DNA of 10,067 nt from Saprospiraceae bacterium (GTDB lineage Bacteria > Bacteroidota > Bacteroidia > Chitinophagales > Saprospiraceae): positions 1 through 10,067 of the forward strand of contig JAJCYJ010000903.1 of NCBI GenBank assembly GCA_029262975.1, read 5' to 3'. Each line of letters begins with the position of its first letter. Within the stretch, counting starts at the first letter, position 1. The translations under genes and the position numbers were made by a program. Positions 1 to 7,685 of this stretch are shown piece after piece. The notes under the pieces are model-generated. The model did not search any database, was not told the DNA's origin, and worked only from the letters and a program-made list of their open reading frames with translations.

Positions 1-1
1 T

Positions 2-1429
2 ACATGGTGGCTTTCACAACAAATAAATCGGTATCGTGAATATTGTTGTGATGATGAAGTACAAAAAAATATTGCTAATAATAAATCTTATTTGAGCGCA
101 TTGTATAAAGTAGCCTGTCATTCTAATGAATATCCAGCTGCTTCCATTGCATTAATTAATAATAAATCAGAATTAACAATGAGAGTAAAAAGAATGTTGA
201 ATATTTCAAAAGAAGAACTCTATTACAGACCGATCATGAGTACTGTCGTCCTGAGCCTTATGGCCTTTGTCTTATTTTCATTTCAATCTGATGTACATAT
301 GGATGAAAATGCTATTCCCCCTCAGTCAAATACAGAAAAATTGACTGAAGATATAGTCATTGTCCCAATAGCTCATTCTAATACTGTCTCAATAGTCAGC
401 CAGCCGAATCAAAAAAGACAACAATTAAATAGAAATCAGAAAGATCAAAATTTCTTTGTTGAGCAAAAGAAAAATAATAGAAACTATAATCAAGATGTAG
501 TTGTTGCTGAAAATGTATTGGATCCGATAACTACTTATACCGGATCATACGAGATCGTCTCGAGTGAACAAAATAATCAAATTATTTATCCTGCCAATTC
601 TGGTAATTATACCAATACAACTCCTAAGATATGGCCGCAATCTAATTTATATCAAATTAATATTCTTCAAGTCGAGTTAGATACGACACCAAGCAATGAG
701 AGGATACGGGAATTAGAGAGAATGTTAGAAATGAAATCTGATGAGTTAGATGATTTGGCAGATGCTCTTGCCGAAGAGATGGAAGAATCAATAGAGGATG
801 AAGTTGAAAGAATGGAAGAATTATCCGAGCAATTAGAAGCAATATTAGAACCAAGGATGGAAGCTTTAGAGGATAACATTAATGAGGAAGATATGGATCG
901 ATTAGAGGAGTTAAGTGATCGGCTAGAAGATAAAATGGAATCTAAAATGGAGGCCTGGGAGGATAAAATGGAGAGTGAGGTGATAGATAAAATGGAAGAT
1001 GCGATGGATGAATTATCGGATAAATTGGATGAGTTAGCCGATGATGGAGATACTGAAGAAAATAGAGCGGCCATGAAGGAAACCCGACTCAAGATGGAAA
1101 AAGTACAACGAGAATTAGAAATAGAGATGGAAGGGTTTCACAAAGCGCATAGCGAAATGATGAATGACCCGGAATTTAAAAAAATACAAGAAGAGATGGA
1201 AGTCGTGAGTCAACGAATTCAAAATAATCGTCCCGAACATGATGAAATATGGACCAGTGAAGCGAGGCAAATTGAAAAAGAAATACGCGAAATTCAGAAA
1301 ACTGTGGAAGTTAAAATGTCAGGAAAGATGAAGATTCTTAATGAAGAAGTAAATGCAAGAGCCATGGAAGTCCAGAAACTTGCGCGCGAACTACATGAGG
1401 AGAAGAGAAAGTTAAAAGGTAAAAATTAG
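2..1429 (+). CDS. M56/BlaR1-like membrane metallopeptidase with long acidic coiled-coil tail (5' end missing)
   Basis: The frame is open to the left edge, so the gene begins outside the window; the TTG at 92 is internal, not a true start. The first visible residues (Trp-Trp-Leu, then REYCCDDE at about nt 35-58) match the end of the M56 domain. In that family the Arg-Glu..Cys-Asp region follows the HExxH zinc site and should supply the third ligand; HExxH itself lies upstream and is not seen. A membrane helix follows at about nt 230-286, then a Gln/Asn-rich linker to about nt 680. The rest, to the stop, is about 245 residues of Glu/Met/Lys/Leu-rich predicted coiled coil, with GATAAAATGGA three times (929, 962, 986). 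M56 proteins such as BlaR1/MecR1 sense a signal outside the cell and cut a BlaI-type repressor; the repressor gene would be expected upstream. The tail has no domain I recognise. Family call fairly sure, function inferred. Confidence 0.8.
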   Translation, partial: TWWLSQQINRYREYCCDDEVQKNIANNKSYLSALYKVACHSNEYPAASIALINNKSELTMRVKRMLNISKEELYYRPIMSTVVLSLMAFVLFSFQSDVHMDENAIPPQSNTEKLTEDIVIVPIAHSNTVSIVSQPNQKRQQLNRNQKDQNFFVEQKKNNRNYNQDVVVAENVLDPITTYTGSYEIVSSEQNNQIIYPANSGNYTNTTPKIWPQSNLYQINILQVELDTTPSNERIRELERMLEMKSDELDDLADALAEEMEESIEDEVERMEELSEQLEAILEPRMEALEDNINEEDMDRLEELSDRLEDKMESKMEAWEDKMESEVIDKMEDAMDELSDKLDELADDGDTEENRAAMKETRLKMEKVQRELEIEMEGFHKAHSEMMNDPEFKKIQEEMEVVSQRIQNNRPEHDEIWTSEARQIEKEIREIQKTVEVKMSGKMKILNEEVNARAMEVQKLARELHEEKRKLKGKN

Positions 1430-1632
1430 TGATTCCTGCAGAGTGAAATCCTTCGGAAAGGAGGAACATAGATAATCCAGGTCACCTATATCAAGAGAAT
1501 AGATTGCAAAAGAAAGTGAAGATTGGTTGAATCGTAAATTATAGTTTATGATATCGATATTCCTTTCCAGCAAATAGACATTAAAACCAAGAATTAATAA
1601 AATTAGACGTCTTTGTTTAGAGACTTTAGATC

Positions 1633-1666
1633 ACAGGGCTATTCAAAGGAATGCCCTGTTTTTTTT
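1633..1666 (+). terminator. Rho-independent terminator of the M56 gene
   Basis: ACAGGGC (1633-1639) pairs with GCCCTGT (1653-1659). A second stem, ATTC (1641-1644) with GAAT (1649-1652), stacks inside it across one bulged T, leaving an AAAG loop. A run of eight T follows (1659-1666). It lies about 200 bases after the M56 stop and just before the permease gene, so it probably separates the two transcripts. The preceding 1430-1632 has no gene; it holds a small TCCTT/AAGGA hairpin at 1449-1462. Confidence 0.85.
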
Positions 1667-1669
1667 GTT

Positions 1670-1677
1670 TAATTTTG
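1670..1677 (+). promoter_or_regulatory. Possible Bacteroidota -7 promoter element for the permease gene
   Basis: TAATTTTG matches the Bacteroidota -7 consensus TAnnTTTG exactly and starts four bases after the terminator T-run. It would place transcription start around 1684, giving a short leader to the ATG at 1703. No convincing -33 TTG element is visible, because the terminator stem occupies that position. In AT-rich DNA such a match can occur by chance. Confidence 0.35.
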
Positions 1678-1702
1678 ATCATTGTCCAACTCAATTACAT
1701 GG

Positions 1703-4141
1703 ATGAAATTATTAAAAAGTCATATTAAAGTTTCCTATAGAAATATATTTCGCCATAAGGTAAATTCAGTCTTTAATCTTGTGGGCTTGTCCATTGCCTT
1801 GGGATTCGTTTTTCTAACATTTCTTTTTATCCAAAACGAATTATCATTTGACAAGTTTCACTTCAAAAAAAACAACATATACCGTGTCTATCATAAAAAA
1901 ACAGACAGTGCGACTGGTAGTATAAAGGATCAAAGTGCCGTAACCGCCGTTCCGCTGTCCAAAGATTTAGCAGCCGCAATTCCTTTAGTTACAGCATATA
2001 CTAGGCTGGGTAGTAGTAGTGCGACCGTACGGGTTGATCATCAACCATATGAAGAGACCATAAGTTTTGTAGATAGTGCATTCTTTAATATTTTCAATTT
2101 TCCAATACTCAGGGGAAATAGAACTAAACTTTTTTCCAATCTCAATTCTGTTGTCATTTCTGAAGAAATTGCTTCGAAATATTTTGGACTAAATAATCCA
2201 ATTGGAGCGACCATTCAGATTGATATTAATGGTTCGTTATTGGAAACTGTTATTACTGGCGTATTTGATGCCAAAAAATCTAAGTCAAGTATTCAGTTGG
2301 ATCTGGTTATACCTTTTGCAAATTATCTACATGCGTCCTCCCCTGATATGATGGCCTCATATCGGTATGGTCTGGTAGAAAATTACATTTTCATTTCAGC
2401 GTCAAAAGAACAAAAAGATCTGGAATCGTTGTTGACAGATGCCATTCAAAAATATATTCCTGAAAGTAAAACCAAACTGATATTGGGCCTTCAAAGGCTT
2501 AGTGGCATGCATCAGGAGGATCATGTATTAGGTAACGCTACCTTCATTAGTCCAAAGCATTTATATATTATGTTAGCTATTGGAATGCTTGTCCTTATCG
2601 TAACTACCGTCAATTTCGTAACACTCTCTGCAAGTCAGTCCATTAGTCGAATCAGGGAGATGGGTGTGAGAAGGACGCTCGGTGCATTTGTTAACCAGTT
2701 GAGGTTTCAACTCATCATTGAAGCCTTAATGGTTGTTTTAATAGCAACACTATTCGGATTGTTACTTTCATTCCTGACACATCCATTATTTTCTTCCTTG
2801 ATAGGTCGATCCTTTGTTTTTAATATTGGGCTAAATGAATTGGTATTTCTTTCTTCAATAGGTGTTTTAATTGCAATACTTACGGGATTGATACAATCTA
2901 TCATACTCGTTAAATATAACACTACAGATGCACTTAAAGGGATCGTCCTGCCTGGCAAGGGAAACAGCAGTTTTAATAATGTATTAATCGTATTTCAATT
3001 TTCTATAGCGCTCATTCTGATAATCGGTGCCGTACACGTCAAAGCACAAATGAACTATATCAATCACAGAGATTTGGGATTTCAAAAGGAGCAATTGATC
3101 GAAATTTCAATGGGTAGTCCTTCTTCCATTGATAAGAGCAAGTTGCTACTGGAAAGATTCAAATCTGAGGCTATCCATAATGAAAATATTATTTTTTTAA
3201 GTGCAAGCATGAATAGTAGCCGTGAACCCTGGACGGAACTTGGATTTACACGACAAGATGGTCAAAAAGAAAATATATATTATAACCAGGTCGATGCTGC
3301 CTATTTCAAAACAATGGAAATTGACATAACAGCGGGAGAAAGTTTCAGAACAGAGGGATCCCAAAATGTTACATCCATCATCGTAAATGAGGCTCTGGTT
3401 AAAAGATTTTTTTTGGAAGGAGATGCCCTATCGAAGCAAATCCCTTTAAAGAACCTTTCCAATAATCACAAAATTATCGGGGTATGTGCTGATTATCATT
3501 TTGGCTCTCTTCACAATAAAATAGAACCATTAATCATAGCACTCGATGCATCGACTATATCCGATGGAATTACCGGGTTGTCTACTTATGTTTGGCCGCC
3601 AAATTTATATCAATTGCTTGTACGAGTAAGGCCTGGCGATACCAAAAGGATCATCAGTGAGCTGGAAAATATCTGGCTGAAAGTTAACCCTGACAAGGAA
3701 TTTGTTTATCATTTTGTAGATGAGGAAGTAGCAGCACAGTATGAAGAAGAAGCCCAATGGGGGAGGGTAATAAATATTGCATCTCTATTTACGATTCTGA
3801 TTGTGTGGCTCGGACTATTTGCACTATTGAAACTTTCGCTGGATAAAAGGAAAACAGAATTTGGAATCCGGCAGGTTTTAGGTTCTTCACCTTTCGAGAT
3901 AATTATGTTGATTTCTAAAAAATATTTTTGGTTAGTGTCAACAGGAATCTTAATATCCGTTCCGGTGAGCTGGACACTCATAAGTCAGTGGCTTTCAACA
4001 TTTGCCTATCATATAGATTTGAACCCACTGTTGTTTCTTTTTTCCTGTACAGTTGTTTTTTTATTCACCCTCTTAACTGTAGGTAGCCAATCTTTTATAG
4101 CCTCGTTAATGAATCCGGTACATGCCATAAAAGGTGAATGA
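1703..4141 (+). CDS. MacB/FtsX-type ABC transporter permease
   Basis: This is an 812-residue inner-membrane permease of the large two-module MacB/FtsX type common in Bacteroidota, probably coupling a cytoplasmic ATPase to transport or extrusion; the substrate is unknown. The start is put at ATG 1703 (MKLLKSHIKVSYRNIFRHK), which matches the usual N-terminus, rather than the in-frame TTG at 1682. Predicted order: helix 1 at about 22-44; a MacB periplasmic core domain to about 285; helices near 286-308, 336-358 and 378-402, including the FtsX motif REMGVRRTLGA (319-329); a helix near 426-446; a second periplasmic domain; then helices near 691-711, 741-762 and 774-796, with the repeated motif TEFGIRQVLGSS (718-729) and the typical C-terminus NPVHAIKGE. 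Length is normal for the family and the frame is intact. No ATPase gene is in the window, so the partner must be encoded elsewhere. Confidence 0.9.
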   Translation: MKLLKSHIKVSYRNIFRHKVNSVFNLVGLSIALGFVFLTFLFIQNELSFDKFHFKKNNIYRVYHKKTDSATGSIKDQSAVTAVPLSKDLAAAIPLVTAYTRLGSSSATVRVDHQPYEETISFVDSAFFNIFNFPILRGNRTKLFSNLNSVVISEEIASKYFGLNNPIGATIQIDINGSLLETVITGVFDAKKSKSSIQLDLVIPFANYLHASSPDMMASYRYGLVENYIFISASKEQKDLESLLTDAIQKYIPESKTKLILGLQRLSGMHQEDHVLGNATFISPKHLYIMLAIGMLVLIVTTVNFVTLSASQSISRIREMGVRRTLGAFVNQLRFQLIIEALMVVLIATLFGLLLSFLTHPLFSSLIGRSFVFNIGLNELVFLSSIGVLIAILTGLIQSIILVKYNTTDALKGIVLPGKGNSSFNNVLIVFQFSIALILIIGAVHVKAQMNYINHRDLGFQKEQLIEISMGSPSSIDKSKLLLERFKSEAIHNENIIFLSASMNSSREPWTELGFTRQDGQKENIYYNQVDAAYFKTMEIDITAGESFRTEGSQNVTSIIVNEALVKRFFLEGDALSKQIPLKNLSNNHKIIGVCADYHFGSLHNKIEPLIIALDASTISDGITGLSTYVWPPNLYQLLVRVRPGDTKRIISELENIWLKVNPDKEFVYHFVDEEVAAQYEEEAQWGRVINIASLFTILIVWLGLFALLKLSLDKRKTEFGIRQVLGSSPFEIIMLISKKYFWLVSTGILISVPVSWTLISQWLSTFAYHIDLNPLLFLFSCTVVFLFTLLTVGSQSFIASLMNPVHAIKGE

Positions 4142-4256
4142 CCTTGATATTAGTAAAGTAGTCGCTAATAACACAAAGAGCAACTACGAGTCATCTTTTC
4201 ATATTATGATTGTCGGAGAGCGTGAGATGTTAGGCATCCCTTTTAAAAATTTCCCA

Positions 4257-4287
4257 CCTTCTCCCGTTGTTAAGGAGAAAGGTTTTT
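4257..4287 (+). terminator. Terminator-like hairpin after the permease gene
   Basis: CCTTCTCC (4257-4264) faces GGAGAAAGG (4274-4282), giving a stem of six to eight pairs with one extra A and a nine-base loop, followed by five T (4283-4287). It lies 116 bases after the permease stop. The stem is weaker than the one at 1633, and the element could instead be a dispersed intergenic palindrome. Confidence 0.45.
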
Positions 4288-4472
4288 ATCTTAGTTACTT
4301 GAAACCCTATCTTTGATAGAACAAGGGCTGTGAAAGGCATTTGTTTGATCTACTGCCGCTGAGAATGGCTCTGGAAAATGGTCATTTAGAAAAAGGTCAT
4401 GTTAGTTTACTAAGAGTAATAAGGGGTTTGGTGCGTGAGTTATTATTCCTGAGGTTACCGCAGCCGGGTTTT

Positions 4473-4480
4473 AATTTTGT
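4473..4480 (+). promoter_or_regulatory. Possible -7 promoter element for the P1 peptidase gene
   Basis: TAATTTTG matches TAnnTTTG exactly. Its last base lies 27 bases before the ATG at 4507, nearly the same geometry as the element before the permease gene (26 bases to the ATG at 1703). No clear -33 element is seen, so support rests on the match and its position. Confidence 0.35.
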
Positions 4481-4506
4481 AATTGAAATGATAATAATTT
4501 TAACAT

Positions 4507-5667
4507 ATGAGGACTGTAATACTTATAGCTTCCATCCTATGTTGTACTATTTTAAGTGCACAGGAAGCAACTAACAAAAGAGCCCGAGATTTAGGCATAC
4601 CATTTGAAGGTGTTCCTGGTAAGTTCAATAATATAACAGATGTTCCCGGTGTTGAAGTTGGATACAAAACGCTCATTGAAGGCGAAGGAATTTTAGAAGA
4701 AGGCAAAGGCCCGGTGAGGACAGGGGTAACTGTGATTTTACCCGGTGGAAAGAAAAGGACCCGCATACCTGCCGGAATATTTTCGTTAAATGGGGATGGT
4801 GAATTGACGGGATCACATTTTATAAATGATTATGGATTTCTTCCAGGCACTGCTATCGGCATCACAAATACAAATAGTGTAGGTGTCGTCCATGATGCAA
4901 TAGGTGAGTGGCAATTCAATAAGTATTCAGATAGACGATTGGAAGATTTTTCTTTCGGACTTCCGGTTGTCGGTGAAACATGGGATGGGGGATTTAATGA
5001 TATCTATGGATTTCATGTCAAAAAAGAACATGTTTTTGAAGCGTTGGATAGTGCAAAGAGTGGGGTGCTGGAAGAAGGAAATGTTGGCGGAGGAACCGGG
5101 ATGTGGTTATATGGTTTTAAAGGTGGTACAGGTACTTCCTCAAGAGAGATAATAATTGATTCCACAATCTATACTATTGGCGTACTGGCGCAAACAAATT
5201 TTGGAGATCGTGAAGAGCTCATGGTTGCGGGCGTTCCTGTCGGCAGAGAGATTGAGGACTTACTACCTATTTTTAAAGACCCTCGTGCTGATGGTTCTTT
5301 AATTGTCATTGTTGGTACGGATGCCCCTTTATTACCGAATTACCTTAAACAAGTCGCAAAAATGGTGTCTTTAGGCATGGCAAGAACAGGCACTTCGAGT
5401 GGAAATAGTTCTGGAGATATATTTCTTGCATTTTCTACGAGTCCTCCTACGGTCAATGATGAGTATACAAAAATGAATTGGAGTGTTATACCAAAGTGGC
5501 ATCTGGATCCTATCTATAAAGCGACAGTATATGCAACTGAAGAAGCTATAATTAATGCGCTCATTGCGGCAGAAACGATGACTGGAGCCAATGGTAATAA
5601 GTTATTTGAATGCCCGGAAGACAGGTTAATTGAAATTCTAAGAAAGTATAATCGGATTAAGGAATGA
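4507..5667 (+). CDS. Secreted P1 (S58) family self-processing aminopeptidase, DmpA-like
   Basis: This 386-residue protein belongs to the P1/DmpA family of N-terminal nucleophile peptidases, which remove N-terminal residues from small peptides or amides (L- or D-aminopeptidase and beta-aminopeptidase activities are known). A signal peptide covers about residues 1-18, with a likely signal peptidase I cut at LSA|QE, so the enzyme should act in the periplasm or outside. Family motifs in order: RARDLGIPFEGVPG (25-38); TDVPGVEVG (44-52); GVTVILPGG (73-81); GIFSLNGDGELTG (90-102); GNVGGGTGM (191-199); QTNFGDRE (229-236); DGSLIVIVGTDAPL (262-275); ARTGTSSGNSSGDIFLAFST (292-311). Gly263-Ser264 is the predicted self-cleavage site, making Ser264 the new N-terminal nucleophile; Asn231 matches the conserved Asn before Phe-Gly. 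The frame is intact and of normal length. Substrate cannot be told from sequence. The serine hydrolase gene starts 102 bp downstream and may be co-transcribed. Confidence 0.92.
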   Translation: MRTVILIASILCCTILSAQEATNKRARDLGIPFEGVPGKFNNITDVPGVEVGYKTLIEGEGILEEGKGPVRTGVTVILPGGKKRTRIPAGIFSLNGDGELTGSHFINDYGFLPGTAIGITNTNSVGVVHDAIGEWQFNKYSDRRLEDFSFGLPVVGETWDGGFNDIYGFHVKKEHVFEALDSAKSGVLEEGNVGGGTGMWLYGFKGGTGTSSREIIIDSTIYTIGVLAQTNFGDREELMVAGVPVGREIEDLLPIFKDPRADGSLIVIVGTDAPLLPNYLKQVAKMVSLGMARTGTSSGNSSGDIFLAFSTSPPTVNDEYTKMNWSVIPKWHLDPIYKATVYATEEAIINALIAAETMTGANGNKLFECPEDRLIEILRKYNRIKE

Positions 5668-5769
5668 GAATTAGGCAGAATAGGCCTATAACCATTTATT
5701 AATGCCTCAATAAAACTCAATTCCAGGTAAGTAGCCCGTATATTATGAAAATGATTGACTTGAAAAAGC

Positions 5770-6741
5770 ATGTATAAAAAAGCTTTGTTCCTCGGACTTG
5801 TTATAATCAGTCTAATACCTTCTTGCAGACAAGTAACATCAGCAGATAGTATTTTTTCACTTCTAATTTCAAAAGATGACCATCTGATTTCGGAAAATTA
5901 TTTTAATCATAAAACGCCGGAAGATTATTCAAACGTGCAGTCCTTGACCAAAGGAATCATAAGTATACTTGTTGGAATTGCCATTGACAATCAATTCCTA
6001 CTGAATGAAAACGAACCTATCGAGAAGTATTTCCCAATTGAATTTGAACACATTGATGATGTAGAGAAAAGAAAAATCACTATTAAAGATTTACTGAATC
6101 AAACTTCAGGGCTTGAATGGAATGGATTTCGAGAGCATTCCGGCTGGTTGAAAAGTGATGATCCGATTGGATATGTCCTAAATAAAAAATTAGAAAACAA
6201 TCCAGGTGAAATCTATAATTATAATTCTGGCGCGACTCATCTGCTCTCTGTAATCATTAGCAGATCATCGGGTTTGTCAACTTTAGAATTTGCAAATGAT
6301 TATTTATTTGATGCCTTATTCATAGACTCCGTACAATGGGAAAAGAGAAATGATGGATATTATGATGGGGCGGGTTTAGGGCTTAGTATAAGGCCTATAG
6401 ATTTATTAGCCATCGGTAAGTTGCTAGAAAACAATGGCGAAATAGATGGGAAATACATCTTAAGTAAAGCTTGGGTCAATAAACTATTCAACGAAACTGA
6501 GAAGTCGGCTACTTTGTGGGGTCTAAGAGACTCAACTCATGGATTCTGTTGGTATAAATCCATTTTAAATGGACATGATATCAACTATGGAATGGGATAT
6601 GGAGGCCAATTTATAATTATTGTACCTGATAGCGAATTAGTAATCGTGACCACCCATAATCATGATACAGCGAATGGCCTTGATCAGCAAAGAGATTTTT
6701 TGCAAAATGAATTACCTGCCTTAATTGAAAAGTATAAATGA
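5770..6741 (+). CDS. Probable lipoprotein serine hydrolase, class C beta-lactamase/esterase fold
   Basis: This 323-residue protein belongs to the beta-lactamase (class C)/penicillin-binding-like serine hydrolase family. The Ser-x-x-Lys motif is SLTK (Ser58, Lys61), giving nucleophile and general base. The second motif is Tyr151-Asn-Ser153 in YNYNSG, a form seen in esterase and amide-hydrolase members such as the NylB group. DLLNQTSGLEW (107-117) is typical of the fold. The third motif region appears as GMGYGGQF (274-281). The N-terminus is hydrophobic and ends IPSC, with Cys19 as a likely lipidation site; Pro at -2 is not the classic lipobox, so simple signal cleavage remains possible. It may therefore sit on the periplasmic or outer surface. 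It lies 102 bp after the P1 peptidase gene with no terminator between, so co-transcription is plausible. True beta-lactamase activity is not implied; ester or small amide hydrolysis is as likely. Confidence 0.85.
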   Translation: MYKKALFLGLVIISLIPSCRQVTSADSIFSLLISKDDHLISENYFNHKTPEDYSNVQSLTKGIISILVGIAIDNQFLLNENEPIEKYFPIEFEHIDDVEKRKITIKDLLNQTSGLEWNGFREHSGWLKSDDPIGYVLNKKLENNPGEIYNYNSGATHLLSVIISRSSGLSTLEFANDYLFDALFIDSVQWEKRNDGYYDGAGLGLSIRPIDLLAIGKLLENNGEIDGKYILSKAWVNKLFNETEKSATLWGLRDSTHGFCWYKSILNGHDINYGMGYGGQFIIIVPDSELVIVTTHNHDTANGLDQQRDFLQNELPALIEKYK

Positions 6742-6813
6742 GATTGATGCAAGGAGCCTAAAGACATTGCTACTAATGATAGATTTTTAATGGCAGCATT
6801 AGAGGAAATAATA

Positions 6814-6854
6814 CTATGTGGTTTTCCGCCGGAGGTGGAACCCATAGGATAGAA
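6814..6854 (+). repeat. Hairpin repeat A, copy 1
   Basis: CTATG-(T)-GGTT (6814-6823) pairs with AACCCATAG (6839-6847): nine base pairs with one bulged T. The 30 bases at 6825-6854 match 7752-7781 at 28 positions. The 5' arms differ between copies, yet each copy stays complementary to its own 3' arm. Strand is arbitrary; both copies have the same orientation. Confidence 0.8.
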
Positions 6855-6864
6855 CAAAAAGTCA

Positions 6865-6906
6865 TATTAAAACCCGCATGCCGAAATTATCCGTCCATGG
6901 GGTTTC
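6865..6906 (+). repeat. Palindromic repeat B, copy 1
   Basis: These 42 bases match 7641-7682 at 38 positions. AAACCC (6870-6875) pairs with GGGTTT (6900-6905). In this copy CATG (6877-6880) and CATG (6896-6899) extend the stem past one bulged G. The element starts 10 bases after repeat A copy 1 and resembles small REP-like intergenic palindromes. Confidence 0.8.
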
Positions 6907-7224
6907 TCTGGAGACGGACTGATTTAAACTCTTAAGCCTTTCGTCGGAAAATAAAAATTTGATAATAGGAAAGATTAATCGTAAATCTATTCCAATCCAC
7001 CAATAATCGTTGTAATTCAACTCAGTTATTCGATAGAGATTTTCAATTACACATCAATCAAATAAATGGTCGTACAAAATAGCTATTACACGCTAAATCT
7101 GATGATCGACCTAAGAAAACAAAAGAGAGCAAATAATTTTTTAAATCAGATCAATTGTAGGTCCTCTTATCAAAACATTGTTAATGCATTGTCCATTTTC
7201 ATCAATTATGTATAGGATTTATTC

Positions 7225-7256
7225 TTGATGGTTTACATCTAATTTTATTACCTTTA
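7225..7256 (+). promoter_or_regulatory. Possible promoter of the small peptide gene
   Basis: TTG at 7225-7227 and TACCTTTA at 7249-7256 resemble the Bacteroidota -33 TTG and -7 TAnnTTTG elements, with the last base off consensus and 21 bases between them. Transcription would start near 7263, about 15 bases before the GTG start. Confidence 0.35.
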
Positions 7257-7278
7257 TTGTTACAAAATAGTATAGCTC

Positions 7279-7575
7279 GTGAAATCTCTTGAACAACACC
7301 ACATAAAAAAGCAATGGAAAAAGCCTACCATCTTCTATATGAACTCGCGGGATGTGCAAGGGGGGGCTATTACAGGAGCTAATGTAGAAGGAGTAAAATT
7401 TGGCAATAGTCTGGCATGTGGTCACACAGGGACGGTAATCGGTACAAAACCCGGGGCTCATTCTGTATTCGCCGATGCGTGTTTTCCTGCGTGTTTTACG
7501 AATACTGGTTTTGCAGTACACGGCACAATTTATACGGGTTATTCAACTCTAACCTCTGTTGGCCTTTGTTCGTAA
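7279..7575 (+). CDS. Small Gly/Cys-rich peptide, candidate RiPP precursor
   Basis: This is a 98-residue frame opened by GTG at 7279; an in-frame TAG at 7273 rules out a longer form, and the next ATG (7339) would lose the leader motif. Residues 10-16 read KKQWKKP, followed by TIFYMNSRDVQGG, with Gly-Gly at 28-29. A Trp-x-Lys-Pro element ahead of a hydrophobic stretch is characteristic of leader peptides bound by PqqD-like recognition domains (PqqA, lasso and related precursors), and Bacteroidota have many small Gly-Gly proteins of this style. The part after Gly-Gly is rich in Gly, Thr, Ala and Val and holds four Cys (47, 68, 72, 97), including CFPAC. It has no acidic/basic pattern of an ordinary soluble domain and no membrane helix. 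No maturation enzyme, radical SAM protein or transporter gene is in the window, so the RiPP reading is an inference; it could also be an orphan secreted peptide. Repeats A and B flank it on both sides. Confidence 0.55.
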   Translation: MKSLEQHHIKKQWKKPTIFYMNSRDVQGGAITGANVEGVKFGNSLACGHTGTVIGTKPGAHSVFADACFPACFTNTGFAVHGTIYTGYSTLTSVGLCS

Positions 7576-7640
7576 TGTCCCTTTCCCAATTAAAGTCATG
7601 TCATATATTATTCGTGCCTGCGAAGACACTTCTCAGGATG

Positions 7641-7682
7641 TATTAAAACCCGTATCCCGAAATTATTCATCCATGGGGTTTC
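7641..7682 (+). repeat. Palindromic repeat B, copy 2
   Basis: Second copy of the 42-base element at 6865-6906 (38 of 42 identical, same orientation). AAACCC (7646-7651) pairs with GGGTTT (7676-7681). The inner CATG arm of copy 1 is lost on the left side. GGGGTT at its end can also pair with AACCCC just downstream (7683-7688), an alternative fold with a very tight loop. Confidence 0.8.
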
Positions 7683-7685
7683 AAC

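Larger units (their letters stand above)
4142..4506. other. 365-bp gap between permease and peptidase genes
   Basis: No gene is supported here. A 60-codon GTG-start frame (4134-4316) overlaps the permease end, but a terminator-like hairpin interrupts it and it shows no recognisable motif. Another short frame at 4341-4574 runs into the peptidase gene in a different frame. The gap holds the hairpin at 4257-4287 and a possible promoter at 4473-4480. Confidence 0.6.
6742..7278. other. 537-bp gap with two palindromic repeats
   Basis: No coding sequence is supported on either strand. The first 165 bases hold hairpin repeat A1 (6814-6854) and palindromic repeat B1 (6865-6906). From 6907 to about 7220 the DNA is AT-rich without a motif I recognise. 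A possible promoter for the small gene lies at 7225-7256. Confidence 0.6.

Noticed and set aside
92..94. TTG start codon for the first gene
   Set aside because: The frame is open back to the window edge and the upstream residues carry the M56 motif, so this codon is internal.
667..1092. Long reverse-strand open frame of Ser/Leu/Ile-rich protein
   Set aside because: It is the complement of the Glu/Met/Leu-rich coiled coil of the M56 gene; such codon composition leaves the opposite strand open without coding meaning.
4224..4255. Similarity between LGIPFKNFP in the gap and LGIPFEGVP near the start of the P1 peptidase, hinting at a partial duplication
   Set aside because: Only about 30 bases are alike with an indel, and nothing after that point resembles the peptidase, so chance is the simpler reading; a local alignment of the gap against the gene would settle it.
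4134..4316. 60-codon GTG-start frame overlapping the permease end
   Set aside because: It contains the terminator-like hairpin at 4257-4287, lacks a recognisable motif and has no promoter or strong ribosome binding site of its own.
5514..5771. Reverse-strand small gene across the peptidase-hydrolase gap
   Set aside because: Mostly antisense to the well-supported P1 peptidase gene and without motif support.
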